A stretch of 64,000 nucleotides of DNA from Psychrosphaera sp. (lineage in GTDB: Bacteria; Pseudomonadota; Gammaproteobacteria; Enterobacterales; Alteromonadaceae), in contig JAOHFM010000001.1 of assembly GCA_028098005.1 (NCBI GenBank), forward strand, positions 40,396-104,395, written 5' to 3'. Positions 28,755-37,705 of this stretch are shown piece by piece. How positions within the stretch are numbered: the stretch's first letter is position 1; each line of letters begins with the position of its first letter. A program made the translations under genes and the position numbers. Below the pieces are notes generated by a model. The model ran no database searches. It had not been told where the DNA came from and worked only from the letters and a program-made list of their open reading frames with translations.

Positions 28755-31370
28755 GTGAAATCAAAAATACCAAGTCATTTATTGGCACCTTTGCCCTTGC
28801 CTTTTGATATGCCTGTTTATAAGCAAAGATTGACTGACTTCTCGGAATGGAGCAAAGAGAATTTTAATCTAATATCCGTTAGAAAGTTAGTGCAAGCTCG
28901 AGCAACCTTTGTTGACTTTATGTTACTAAATATTTGGCAACACTGTGGATTAAACGATGAACTTGACGTCACCCTTCTTGCCGTTGGTGGTTATGGAAGA
29001 GGTGAGTTACACCCTGAATCAGACATTGATTTGTTAGTGCTTACAAACACCACATTAACCAACAGTGCCAGTGAAAAAATATCCCAATTTTTAACCTTGT
29101 TATGGGACTTTAAATTTGATGTAGGTCATTCAGTTCGAACCATTGCTGAATCACTTTCCTGCGCCAGTGAAGATATTACTATTGCCACCAATTTAATGGA
29201 AAGACGATTGTTGTGTGGCAATAAGTTGAACTTTGACACACTGGAGACAAGTTTAGCTGAGTCCAACTTTATGACGAGCAAAGAGTTTTACTTAGCTAAG
29301 CGTGAAGAACAAGAACGAAGACATAAAAGGTACTTTTCAACCTCTTATAACCTAGAGCCAAACTTAAAAGCTAACCCTGGTTGTTTGCGCGATTTACAAA
29401 CCATTTCATGGGTCGCTAAAAAGCACTTTAATACTCAGCACATCACTGACTTAGTTAAAGAGCAATACTTGCTTCAAGATGAATATCAAGAAATGCTAGA
29501 GTGTCAGGACTTCCTATGGCAAATGCGATTTGCGCTACACCTAGTAGCAAATAGAAATGAAAATAGACTGCTATTTGATTACCAACCTTTAGTTGCTGAA
29601 ACCATGGGGTTTGGTAAAGATGGTAAGGCCGCAGTGGAAAGAATGATGAAGCGTTTTTTCCGTGTTGCTCGACGTGTTACTGAGCTAAACACAATGTTAT
29701 TGCAACGTTTTAACTCCGCAATTTTAGGCACAAAAGAACAAACCATTATTATTGATGATGACTTTGCTATGCATGGCAGCTCTTTGCTAATTAGGCATAA
29801 CGATGCGTTTTTCTATCGCGCGAACATAATTAAAATGTTTCTCCATATTGCCGACAACCCACATATTAAAACACTGCATTCAGATACCATTCGGTTACTT
29901 CGTAGAGTCCGAAGAAGACTTATGGGTGACTTGCATGACTTGGAAAAATGTCGATCAATGTTTATGACATTCCTTCGTCACCCTAATGCGTTAGGGCACG
30001 CTTTCACTATTATGGTTAAGCACAGTGTTTTAGCTTATTACATGCCAAATTGGCGACACATTGTTGGCCAAATGCAATTTGACCTATTTCACGCCTACAC
30101 TGTGGATGAGCATACACATAGGCTGATTAAAAACATTCATCGTTATTCATTGCCAAAATACAAAGACGAATTTCCATTATGTAGTGAAATTTACAAAAGA
30201 CTGGATAAACCAGAGCTATTAACGCTAGCGGGAATATTCCATGACATTGGAAAAGGTCGAGGTGGTGATCATTCTAAGCTAGGCGCTATAGACGCGACCA
30301 ACTTTGGTACTCTTCATGGTTTACCAACATCAGACAAAAAGCTTGTTAGCTGGTTAGTGGACAATCACTTACTTATGTCTATCACGGCGCAAAAGAATGA
30401 CATTTATGACCCCGGCGTTATCGCTGACTTCGCTAAAAAAATTAAAGACGAAACTCGGTTAGACAATTTATATTGTTTAACGGTTGCCGACGTAAGAGCC
30501 ACAAACTCAAACTTATGGAATGAGTGGAAAAATACGCTCCTGTCTGATTTATATTTAGCAACCCGCCGAGCGTTAAGACAAGGTTTAGAAAACGCTAAAG
30601 ACATGAGAGAAACGGCGGCTTCCAATAAAGAACAAGCGCTTTCATTGCTAGACGCACTAAATCTAGACTTAGAAAGAGCTGCGCAAATTTGGAAGCAATT
30701 CCGCACCGTTTATTTTACAAGGCACAGTCCTCAACAACTTGCTTGGCATACTGAACATTTGCTGTCGCATAAGAATAGAACTAAAAAGCCACTCGTGTGG
30801 CTAAGTAATCAATCGGTTAGAGGCGGAACTCAGGTTTTTGTATATGCCAAGGACCAAGCAGGATTATTTGCGAATATTGTGTCTGTTTTTCACAATAAAA
30901 ACGTAAATGTTGTAGATGCACATATCATGAATACCAAAGATGGCTATTTAATTGATACATTTATCGTTTTAGATCATGATAATACTGTTATAGATTCGCC
31001 AAGTCGCCGCGAAGATATTAAGCAAACAATTGAGCAAGTACTCACTGGTGAAATATCCATTACACGAGCTCAAAAACGAGTACCTAGACAAATTAAGCAG
31101 TTCTCTATGCCTCTGCGCGTTAAGTTTATGGACGCAAAAAGCAACAAACGCGACATGATGGAGTTTACAGCTCTAGACACGCCCGGATTGCTCGCTAAAA
31201 TAGCCACAGTATTTAGCGAAATGAACATACTGCTGTATTCAGCAAAAATTTCGACTAACGGTGAAAAAGCAGAAGATATTTTTAAAATATCAACTTCCGA
31301 AAGAGAACGATTAGACGAACAACAAAAGCAAGCTTTAGTCGAGGCGTTACAAGCTGAGATAAATGACTGA
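28755..31370 (+). CDS. glnD: Bifunctional PII uridylyltransferase/uridylyl-removing enzyme
   Basis: 871 aa nitrogen-status sensor that uridylylates PII when glutamine is low and removes UMP when it is high. In order: nucleotidyltransferase domain with GGYGRGELHPESDIDLL (about residues 79-95), a PII-UTase linker, an HD phosphohydrolase domain with GIFHDIGKGRGGDHS (about 490-505), and two C-terminal ACT domains (about 695-770 and 800-870) that bind glutamine. The start is GTG 28755. Following map and preceding dapD is the conserved order. Confidence 0.97.
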   Translation: MKSKIPSHLLAPLPLPFDMPVYKQRLTDFSEWSKENFNLISVRKLVQARATFVDFMLLNIWQHCGLNDELDVTLLAVGGYGRGELHPESDIDLLVLTNTTLTNSASEKISQFLTLLWDFKFDVGHSVRTIAESLSCASEDITIATNLMERRLLCGNKLNFDTLETSLAESNFMTSKEFYLAKREEQERRHKRYFSTSYNLEPNLKANPGCLRDLQTISWVAKKHFNTQHITDLVKEQYLLQDEYQEMLECQDFLWQMRFALHLVANRNENRLLFDYQPLVAETMGFGKDGKAAVERMMKRFFRVARRVTELNTMLLQRFNSAILGTKEQTIIIDDDFAMHGSSLLIRHNDAFFYRANIIKMFLHIADNPHIKTLHSDTIRLLRRVRRRLMGDLHDLEKCRSMFMTFLRHPNALGHAFTIMVKHSVLAYYMPNWRHIVGQMQFDLFHAYTVDEHTHRLIKNIHRYSLPKYKDEFPLCSEIYKRLDKPELLTLAGIFHDIGKGRGGDHSKLGAIDATNFGTLHGLPTSDKKLVSWLVDNHLLMSITAQKNDIYDPGVIADFAKKIKDETRLDNLYCLTVADVRATNSNLWNEWKNTLLSDLYLATRRALRQGLENAKDMRETAASNKEQALSLLDALNLDLERAAQIWKQFRTVYFTRHSPQQLAWHTEHLLSHKNRTKKPLVWLSNQSVRGGTQVFVYAKDQAGLFANIVSVFHNKNVNVVDAHIMNTKDGYLIDTFIVLDHDNTVIDSPSRREDIKQTIEQVLTGEISITRAQKRVPRQIKQFSMPLRVKFMDAKSNKRDMMEFTALDTPGLLAKIATVFSEMNILLYSAKISTNGEKAEDIFKISTSERERLDEQQKQALVEALQAEIND

Positions 31371-31383
31371 TTAAAGGAAAATT

Positions 31384-32211
31384 ATGAGCACGTTACAACT
31401 AGTTATCGAAAATGCATTTGAGCAAAGAGACAGCATTACACCAAGCACGGTAAGCCCAGAAATAAAATTGGCCGTTGAAGAAGCATTATTAATGTTGGAT
31501 CAAGGTAAAGCGCGTGTTGCAGAAAAAATTGCTGGCGAGTGGGTTGTTCATCAATGGTTGAAAAAGGCGGTTTTATTGTCTTTTAGAATTAAAGATAATG
31601 AAATTCATGACGGTGGCGAAACAAAATACTGGGACAAAGTTGACAGTAAATTTGCAAATTACACTGAACAAGATTTTAAAGAGCAAGGCATGCGCGTTGT
31701 TCCTCCTGCAGCAGTTCGTAAAGGGGCATTTATTGGTAAAAATGTAGTTTTAATGCCTTCTTACACCAACATTGGTGCTTTTGTTGATGAAGGTACCATG
31801 GTTGATACTTGGGCAACGGTAGGCTCATGTGCACAAATTGGTAAAAACGTTCACCTATCTGGTGGTGTTGGTATTGGCGGTGTTTTAGAGCCACTTCAAG
31901 CGAACCCAACGATTATCGAAGATAATTGCTTTATTGGTGCGCGCTCAGAGGTAGTTGAAGGGGTTATTGTTGAGGAAGGCGCTGTACTTTCAATGGGTGT
32001 TTATATTAGTCAATCAACGCGCATCTACGATCGTGAAACTGGCGAAATCACATATGGTCGAGTGCCTGCGGGTGCAGTTGTTGTTCCGGGCTCTTTGCCT
32101 TCAAAAGACGGCTCTCACACCTTATATGCCGCTATCATTGTGAAAAAAGTAGACGCTCAAACTCGTGCAAAAGTAGGTGTAAATGCACTACTTAGAGGCA
32201 TTGACGAATAA
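31384..32211 (+). CDS. dapD: Tetrahydrodipicolinate N-succinyltransferase
   Basis: 275 aa. Succinylates tetrahydrodipicolinate in the lysine/meso-diaminopimelate pathway. N-terminal helical domain to about residue 100, then a left-handed beta helix of hexapeptide repeats ([31 protein letters not shown]), then a C-terminal segment. AAAGGA stands seven nucleotides before the ATG. It lies 13 nt after glnD and is probably co-transcribed with it. Confidence 0.97.
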   Translation: MSTLQLVIENAFEQRDSITPSTVSPEIKLAVEEALLMLDQGKARVAEKIAGEWVVHQWLKKAVLLSFRIKDNEIHDGGETKYWDKVDSKFANYTEQDFKEQGMRVVPPAAVRKGAFIGKNVVLMPSYTNIGAFVDEGTMVDTWATVGSCAQIGKNVHLSGGVGIGGVLEPLQANPTIIEDNCFIGARSEVVEGVIVEEGAVLSMGVYISQSTRIYDRETGEITYGRVPAGAVVVPGSLPSKDGSHTLYAAIIVKKVDAQTRAKVGVNALLRGIDE

Positions 32212-32222
32212 GAGTCTGCAGC

Positions 32223-32252
32223 ACTCAAGGTGCCAGTCATTGGCTCCTTGAG
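32223..32252 (+). terminator. Hairpin after dapD, possible terminator
   Basis: ACTCAAGG-T-GCCA-GTCAT-TGGC-T-CCTTGAGT: 12 pairs with one mismatch. No T-run follows (TATTACATTTATA), so it may protect the 3' end or terminate weakly. Confidence 0.5.
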
Positions 32253-32321
32253 TTATTACATTTATAAACCATGCCTTATATTAAATAGTCCATTAACAAA
32301 ACACGCCTGAGCGATATTCTT

Positions 32322-32543
32322 ATGTTCGACAACCCAGAAGTACTCAAACAAGCAGTTAATACCATTATGCCCTTTGGTAAGTACGCAGGCAGAAAGTTAC
32401 TAGACTTACCAGAACCCTATTTAGTTTGGTTTTATCAACAAGGTTTTCCAAAAAACAAACTTGGACAGCAATTAGCCTTAATGTATGAAGTAAAACTAAA
32501 TGGTTTAGAATCGGTACTAAAACCGTTAAAATCACCTTATTAA
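32322..32543 (+). CDS. DUF3820 family protein
   Basis: 73 aa. The central motif MPFGKYAGRKLLDLPEPYLVWF is characteristic of the DUF3820 family of small cytoplasmic proteins. No function is established that I know of; the motif resembles one found beside exonuclease domains in other proteins, which hints at nucleic-acid metabolism, but that is weak. It stands alone 110 nt after dapD. No signal peptide, no cysteines. Confidence 0.82.
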   Translation: MFDNPEVLKQAVNTIMPFGKYAGRKLLDLPEPYLVWFYQQGFPKNKLGQQLALMYEVKLNGLESVLKPLKSPY

Positions 32544-32874
32544 CATTTTGTAATACTTTTTTTTGATCTTTTTTTAAACTTTTATATTTTCTACATATTT
32601 TTTTCATAACACTATGCTAAAGCCCAATAGGCCTACCTTTTCGCAAAGAAAATATTTTCCCCAATAGCGCAACTAAACCTCCGTATCAGTGCATTCAACC
32701 GATAAAGTTGAAAAATTTTTCTACAAATTCCGAAAAAAACAAGCTAGGGTCTATGTCTACATTTTAAACAAGCGCTCCATTGAAGAGAGTGTAAAGTGTG
32801 GTCTCAGGACAAAGGAATGCATCTAACAATCTTGTGAAGCGCAACGCGACACATAACATGAAAAGAGAAGATAG
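32544..32874 (+). other. AT-rich intergenic region before the secreted protease
   Basis: 331 nt with no gene of useful length. It holds several poly-T runs (32550-32610) and a probable ribosome-binding AGAGAAGATAG just before the protease ATG. A six-codon frame (ATG 32858, TGA 32876) ends overlapping the protease start. An ACCGATAA near 32698 resembles a sigma-28 -10 element but lacks a -35. I cannot name the promoter. Confidence 0.5.
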
Positions 32875-35262
32875 ATGACAAATAATAAAAAAACATTAGT
32901 ACCTGCAATGTCAGTTGTTGCACTGGCAACTGCTGCATCATTAACTATGGGTGCAGCAAACGCTGCAAACCTTCAAGAAGTAGAAAAGACAGAGTATACC
33001 GGCACTCATGCTGACTTTTCAGAGTGGAAAGCAAAACAGCGCCAGCTCATTCTTGAAGATCAAACCGATCAATTTATCATTGAGTATTTAGAAAACGTCG
33101 ATACAAAAAAAGAAGCTAAGAAGCTTGGTAAGCGACTACGAAAAATGCTTAAAAAATCCGGCGTAAAACACAAAGGAAAGCTTAAAAATAAAAAGCATAT
33201 TTTTAAGCTAGCGCAAAAAATTGGCAGTAAAGAGCGAAAGGCTTTCTTGAACCTAATTCGAAAAGATAAAAATATAAAAATGGCAGAAATGGATCCTGTT
33301 CGTTTCTTAATGGCTGAAAACGTTCCTTGGGGCGTACCAAATATTCAGGCTGACCAAGTATCTGACTCAAGCGCAGGTAATATGACTGTGTGTATTATTG
33401 ATTCAGGTTATCAATCAAATAACCCAGATCTTGCATCAAATAATGCGACAGGAACAAATGACCCAGGTACTGGTAATTGGTATCAAGCCGGCGGCTCTCA
33501 TGGTACTCACGTTGCGGGCACAATTGCCGCTGTGAATAATAACGAAGGCGTTGTTGGTGTGATGCCAAATACCAATGTAAACCTTCATATTGTTAAAGTA
33601 TTTAATGAAGCGGGTTGGGGTTATAGCTCTGATTTAGTTAGTGCCGTTAATACTTGTGTAAATAACGGTGCAAAAGTAGTTAACATGAGTCTAGGTGGTC
33701 CTTCTCAAAGTACATCGGAACGTAATGGCCTAGAAGCTGCTACTGCGCAGGGTGTACTTTTAATTGCTGCATCTGGTAATGATGGTGACGCTAGTCTTTC
33801 TTACCCAGCATCTTACGATACGGTCATGGCCGTTGGTGCGGTTGATGAGTCTGGTCGTCATGCAGAGTTTTCTCAATATACGCCTCAGGTTGAAATTGCA
33901 GGTCCGGGTGAAGCTATCCTTTCAACCGTTGCTGGTGATGGACGCTTAGGGTCTTTAACTGTTGGTGGTACAACATGGGCAAATGACCGTGTAGCACCGC
34001 AAACTCACTATGTTCAAAGTGGTGGTAGCTACGTTGTTCAGAACATTAATGGCTCAGCGTCTGGTGTTTTATCACAATGTACCTGGTCAGGATCTTCATA
34101 TAATTGTTCAAACGTGGCGGGTAACATTTGTATTGCGCCTCGAAATGACAATCAAAAAGGCAGTAATTATCCTGAAATCAACCCTGCTAAAGCATGTGCC
34201 GATGCTGGAGCTTCTGGTGTCGTTGTTTATAGTGACAGTAGTCGTCCTGGTCTTCAAAATCCATTTTTAGTAGATGCGACCAATGCTGTTGATGTACCTA
34301 CAGTTTCTGTAAACAGAGCGCTAGGCTTAGAGCTTGCGTCACGTATTGGTCAATCAGCATCACTATCAGTGACAGCAAACCAAGACTATGCTTACTATAA
34401 CGGTACATCTATGGCTACACCACATGTAGCCGCAGCGGCTGCATTAGCTTGGTCTAATAACATTTCTTGTACTGCCTCTGAAGTTCGTAACGCACTTAAA
34501 GCAACCGCCATTGACTTGGAAACAGCAGGTCGTGACGATAAAACCGGATATGGTTTAGTCCAAACTAAAGCGGCTTCTGACTATTTAGCAGCCAATTGTG
34601 GTGGCACAACACCACCACCTCCAACAGGCAATGCATTAACTAACGGTCAAGCTAAAACAGGCTTGTCTGGTTCTGCTAACCAGCAACTAGAGTTCACTCT
34701 TGAAGTTCCTGCTGGTGCAACTGGTTTAAGCTTCGACATGACTGGCGGTACAGGTGATGCAGACTTATACGTTAAGTTTGGTTCTGCACCAACCACATCT
34801 AGTTATGATTGCCGACCTTATAAAGGTGGCAATGTTGAAAGTTGTCCAATTGCAACAACCCAGGCTGGTACTTATTACGTTAAAGTAATTGGTTACTCTG
34901 CATTTAGTGGTGTAAGCCTAACTGGTAGCTATACCGGCGGTTCAACAGGCGGTGGTCAAGGTTATGATACAACTATCAATAATATTTCAGCAACTCGCAA
35001 CAACTGGAAGTACTACACAGTTGACGTTCCAGCAGGAATGTCTAGCTTTGATGTAAGCACATATGGTGGTTCAGGAGATGCTGATTTGTATATTCGATTT
35101 GGTGCTCAACCAACAACCTCAGCTTATGAGTGTCGACCTTATAAAAATGGCAATAACGAAAGCTGTTCAGTGAATAGCCCGACTGCTGGTACTTGGCATA
35201 TAGGCGTTCGTGCTTATAGCACATTCTCTGGTGTTAGTATGGATGTCTCATACCAACCTTAG
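32875..35262 (+). CDS. Secreted subtilisin-like serine protease (S8) with PA insert and two PPC domains
   Basis: 795 aa extracellular protease. A signal peptide (cut after ANAA-type AxA near residue 30) precedes a basic propeptide (about 31-150). The S8 domain carries the triad Asp176 (IIDSGYQ), His209 (HGTHVAGT) and Ser512 (NGTSMATPH) with oxyanion Asn302. About 160 residues between Asn302 and Ser512 form a PA (protease-associated) insert, including CADAGASGVVVYSD. After a proline/threonine linker near 580, two PPC (pre-peptidase C-terminal) repeats follow, each with DADLY, RPYK and paired Cys. PPC domains are common in exported proteases of marine Alteromonadales and are often removed on maturation. 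Closed by a strong terminator. Confidence 0.93.
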   Translation: MTNNKKTLVPAMSVVALATAASLTMGAANAANLQEVEKTEYTGTHADFSEWKAKQRQLILEDQTDQFIIEYLENVDTKKEAKKLGKRLRKMLKKSGVKHKGKLKNKKHIFKLAQKIGSKERKAFLNLIRKDKNIKMAEMDPVRFLMAENVPWGVPNIQADQVSDSSAGNMTVCIIDSGYQSNNPDLASNNATGTNDPGTGNWYQAGGSHGTHVAGTIAAVNNNEGVVGVMPNTNVNLHIVKVFNEAGWGYSSDLVSAVNTCVNNGAKVVNMSLGGPSQSTSERNGLEAATAQGVLLIAASGNDGDASLSYPASYDTVMAVGAVDESGRHAEFSQYTPQVEIAGPGEAILSTVAGDGRLGSLTVGGTTWANDRVAPQTHYVQSGGSYVVQNINGSASGVLSQCTWSGSSYNCSNVAGNICIAPRNDNQKGSNYPEINPAKACADAGASGVVVYSDSSRPGLQNPFLVDATNAVDVPTVSVNRALGLELASRIGQSASLSVTANQDYAYYNGTSMATPHVAAAAALAWSNNISCTASEVRNALKATAIDLETAGRDDKTGYGLVQTKAASDYLAANCGGTTPPPPTGNALTNGQAKTGLSGSANQQLEFTLEVPAGATGLSFDMTGGTGDADLYVKFGSAPTTSSYDCRPYKGGNVESCPIATTQAGTYYVKVIGYSAFSGVSLTGSYTGGSTGGGQGYDTTINNISATRNNWKYYTVDVPAGMSSFDVSTYGGSGDADLYIRFGAQPTTSAYECRPYKNGNNESCSVNSPTAGTWHIGVRAYSTFSGVSMDVSYQP
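34756..35220 (+). repeat. Tandem PPC-domain repeat inside the protease gene
   Basis: Two related segments start at 34756 and 35077, 321 nt (107 codons) apart. They share DADLY-K/R-FG, TTS-Y-CRPYK-G and ESC, and retain nucleotide similarity (for example CGACCTTATAAA in both), an internal duplication of the PPC domain. Confidence 0.75.
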
Positions 35263-35295
35263 TTTAAACACGATGTTCCCAATCGTAACTTTTTG

Positions 35296-35319
35296 AAGCC
35301 CGCTCGCGGGCTTTTTTTT
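35296..35319 (+). terminator. Intrinsic terminator after the protease gene
   Basis: AAGCCCG-CTCG-CGGGCTT followed by a run of T. It reaches the stop codon of the converging minus-strand gene at 35318. Confidence 0.85.
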
Positions 35320-36628
35320 ATTCAAAAAATGTCATTAAGTTAGTATGAAACGGGTTTAACTTGGGTTCGTTGTAAAATTGTTGAATTGCTGGAGTTAAAT
35401 TGACATCTAGATATTCCATTGGCGACATCTCGGGAATCCATTTGTATGCTTGATTGTTTGTTCCTTTACAAGTGTGTACTGGCCAGAGAGTTCGTTTAAA
35501 GCGAGTTTGCAAAGACTCTACGCTATAATTAATAGGAGCAATAATTAAATTCTCTCCTAGTTTTGTTGGTTCTTTTTCATCGCAGTAGATACGCTGTTGC
35601 GCTGGCCGTAATTGATACTCGTCATAAAGATTTAACCAGTGCCCCACTTCATGCAATAACACCTGGGCATTGTCATTTTTATCCATAAATATAACGGGGC
35701 CTCTACTATTCGCTTTACCATCATCTGCAATAATTAAAAGCCTTAATTTGTCATCTGACAGAGCTGTGTTATAGCGAGTTGCACGTTCTTTTGCCAGCGT
35801 TTTAATATCTCTTGGATCGCAGCTCAGCAATCCAGCATTTGACTTATGACATATAGCGTTCAGTCGATATTCTGCACTAACATTCGAAAAGCAAAGCGTA
35901 GTTTTAGTGCTAGGTAACATATTGTGGAATTCATCAATAATTCGTTCTGCTTTAGAAGCGTTGTATTTTGTATTCGCGATGACCAACACTTTAACTTCGC
36001 ATGACGCTTCGAAACCATTAACATTATTTGGCTTATCGAGTTTATTTTGTTTTAACTTCAAGATTCGAACATTCAGCTTTTTAATGCTATTTCTATACAC
36101 TTTCGGTAGTACAACTTGGCTGTTTAAAGCCCCAATTTCTAATGTCTTTATCAACGCCTCTAAAAAACCAACTTCTATTTTAACGTTAGTGACGTCATCT
36201 AAACTTTGTTCTATTTTAGGTATTTGACGGCTCGCCAATACCCATTTTTGTTTAATGATAAGAGTTTCTAAGTGTTGAACTAACGCGTCAGGATGTTTAT
36301 TTTGTAGAGCAACATCAAACCAAACTCGCTCTTTATCATGGCTGTCGCTAGCATAGTAGTCCGTTGCCGTTTGGTTCAGCCGGTACAACTGCCATGCGGC
36401 TTCGGCATGCCCAAGTTTAGCGGCTTTTGTTAACCAAGCTTTATTACCCGTAGCTTGGTATAGCTCATAAATAGCCGCTGTTTCCCCTAAAGAGGCAGCA
36501 GAGTCTAGGTAACTAGATGTCTTATTGTAATGGTAGCTGACTTGTGAAGCGGATAGCATTACGCTGTCTGCTAGTAAAAGAGGAAACGGCGCCAAAAGCG
36601 CCATTTTTAATGCAATCTTTATTTTCAC
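35318..36628 (-). CDS. Exported HEXXH metallopeptidase-like protein of unknown family
   Basis: 436 aa that I cannot assign to a named family. A hydrophobic N-terminus (MALLAPFPLLLADSVML) looks like a signal peptide. Residues about 40-130 contain Sel1/TPR-like helical repeats (AWLTKAAKLGHAEAAWQLY). The second half contains HEVGHWLNLYDEY at 326-338: His326, Glu327, His330 and a possible third ligand Asp336 at the +10 spacing of metzincins, resembling the HExGH...DEY of M64-like peptidases. Six or so Cys in the exported part may form disulfides. The start is GTG with no clear ribosome-binding site; ATG 36604 is an alternative. It lies 21 nt after nlpI, so translational coupling is likely. Activity is inferred. 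Confidence 0.7.
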   Translation of the reverse strand: MKIKIALKMALLAPFPLLLADSVMLSASQVSYHYNKTSSYLDSAASLGETAAIYELYQATGNKAWLTKAAKLGHAEAAWQLYRLNQTATDYYASDSHDKERVWFDVALQNKHPDALVQHLETLIIKQKWVLASRQIPKIEQSLDDVTNVKIEVGFLEALIKTLEIGALNSQVVLPKVYRNSIKKLNVRILKLKQNKLDKPNNVNGFEASCEVKVLVIANTKYNASKAERIIDEFHNMLPSTKTTLCFSNVSAEYRLNAICHKSNAGLLSCDPRDIKTLAKERATRYNTALSDDKLRLLIIADDGKANSRGPVIFMDKNDNAQVLLHEVGHWLNLYDEYQLRPAQQRIYCDEKEPTKLGENLIIAPINYSVESLQTRFKRTLWPVHTCKGTNNQAYKWIPEMSPMEYLDVNLTPAIQQFYNEPKLNPFHTNLMTFFE

Positions 36629-36649
36629 CGTTAGTAAATACTAGTTGGC

Positions 36650-37564
36650 TTAATTATCTTGTTGTCTATTGGAAAAGCGCTGCCTAGCCAATTCATATAG
36701 CTTATTCAACTCCAACCTTGAGTACTTATGTTCGACAAACTCATGAACGGATGTTCCTAGCGCTAAGCGGAAATAGTTTTTCGCAGCTTCTTCGTCACCC
36801 ATGATTAGTTTGTATTTAGCTAAATAAAAATAACCTTCACATAGACGTTCCACTAGTTCACGAGAGCTTTTTAAATTTTTACCCATGTTGTCGATAAAGG
36901 CCTGTTCCGATAGGTTCCCTAGCAACAATTCAACAATTTGATAGGACCAACTATTTGGGTCTAGTTGGCTAGCGTTATAAATTAGACGCAACCTAGCATC
37001 ATTCATATCTACGTCTGCTTCCGAAAAGTATAACCAAATAACGCGGTATGGATCTTCAGGTTTTTTAACGAAGAATGCTTCTAAATCTTCAGCTGCTAGG
37101 CCATTTCTTCCGTAATAATGAAGCGCTATACCTCTATTCAAATGAACATACTGATGTTCAGGGTCAATCTCTAAAGCGGAGTCAAACGCCTCAAACGCTT
37201 GAGCATACTGCCCCATTAAAGTTAGGTGAATACCGATAAAATTATACGCATCTGCAAAGTCCGGTTTATGCTCTAAAGCCCGCCTAAAATCTAGCTGTGC
37301 CAATGAACGTAAACCTAAACTGTCGTACATCACACCACGGTCGTAGAGTAGCTCTGCCAGTTTCTCTTTTTCTAATTTTGCATGGCTAATAATTTGAGTA
37401 AGCTTTGCAATGGCCAATTCACTTTTATAATCAACACTTAGCGGCTCAGAAATAACAACATTATTAACAACGTGTGGCTCACTATTATCAACCACTGATT
37501 GTTTACTTGCACAGCCGGTAACAATTGTAGATAGCAGTACTAATGATAGACTTACTCGTTTCAT
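36650..37564 (-). CDS. nlpI: Outer-membrane TPR lipoprotein NlpI
   Basis: 304 aa. Lipoprotein signal with lipobox VTGC (Cys18), followed by tetratricopeptide repeats (about 75-230). In E. coli NlpI is an adaptor that brings murein endopeptidases such as MepS to the protease Prc. The start is ATG 37564 with GGAG eight nucleotides upstream; the frame opens further upstream at 37600 but that would mask the lipoprotein signal. Lying downstream of pnp is the conserved E. coli order, here separated by a terminator. Confidence 0.93.
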   Translation of the reverse strand: MKRVSLSLVLLSTIVTGCASKQSVVDNSEPHVVNNVVISEPLSVDYKSELAIAKLTQIISHAKLEKEKLAELLYDRGVMYDSLGLRSLAQLDFRRALEHKPDFADAYNFIGIHLTLMGQYAQAFEAFDSALEIDPEHQYVHLNRGIALHYYGRNGLAAEDLEAFFVKKPEDPYRVIWLYFSEADVDMNDARLRLIYNASQLDPNSWSYQIVELLLGNLSEQAFIDNMGKNLKSSRELVERLCEGYFYLAKYKLIMGDEEAAKNYFRLALGTSVHEFVEHKYSRLELNKLYELARQRFSNRQQDN

Positions 37565-37629
37565 ATCAACTCCTTCAAAATTCGCCATTATTAATAACAT
37601 AAAAGCCCGTTTAGCATAAGCCTAGATGC

Positions 37630-37657
37630 AAAAAAGAGAGCCGAAGCTCTCTTTTTA
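37630..37657 (-). terminator. Intrinsic terminator between pnp and nlpI
   Basis: GAGAGC-TTCG-GCTCTC on the minus strand, flanked by A and T runs. The stable TTCG loop makes it strong. Confidence 0.8.
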
Positions 37658-37705
37658 TTTCAACACACTATGAAGTTTTCACTTCATTTATGTTTAGATG
37701 AGTGA

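Noticed and set aside
32223..32241. Sigma-54-like element on the minus strand after dapD
   Set aside because: TGGCAC with GTGCT at -12 spacing is part of the dapD-end hairpin, and would only drive antisense transcription of dapD.
32679..32705. Possible sigma-28 promoter before the secreted protease
   Set aside because: ACCGATAA fits the -10 element, but the sequence at the correct -35 distance (CTCCGTAT) does not fit.
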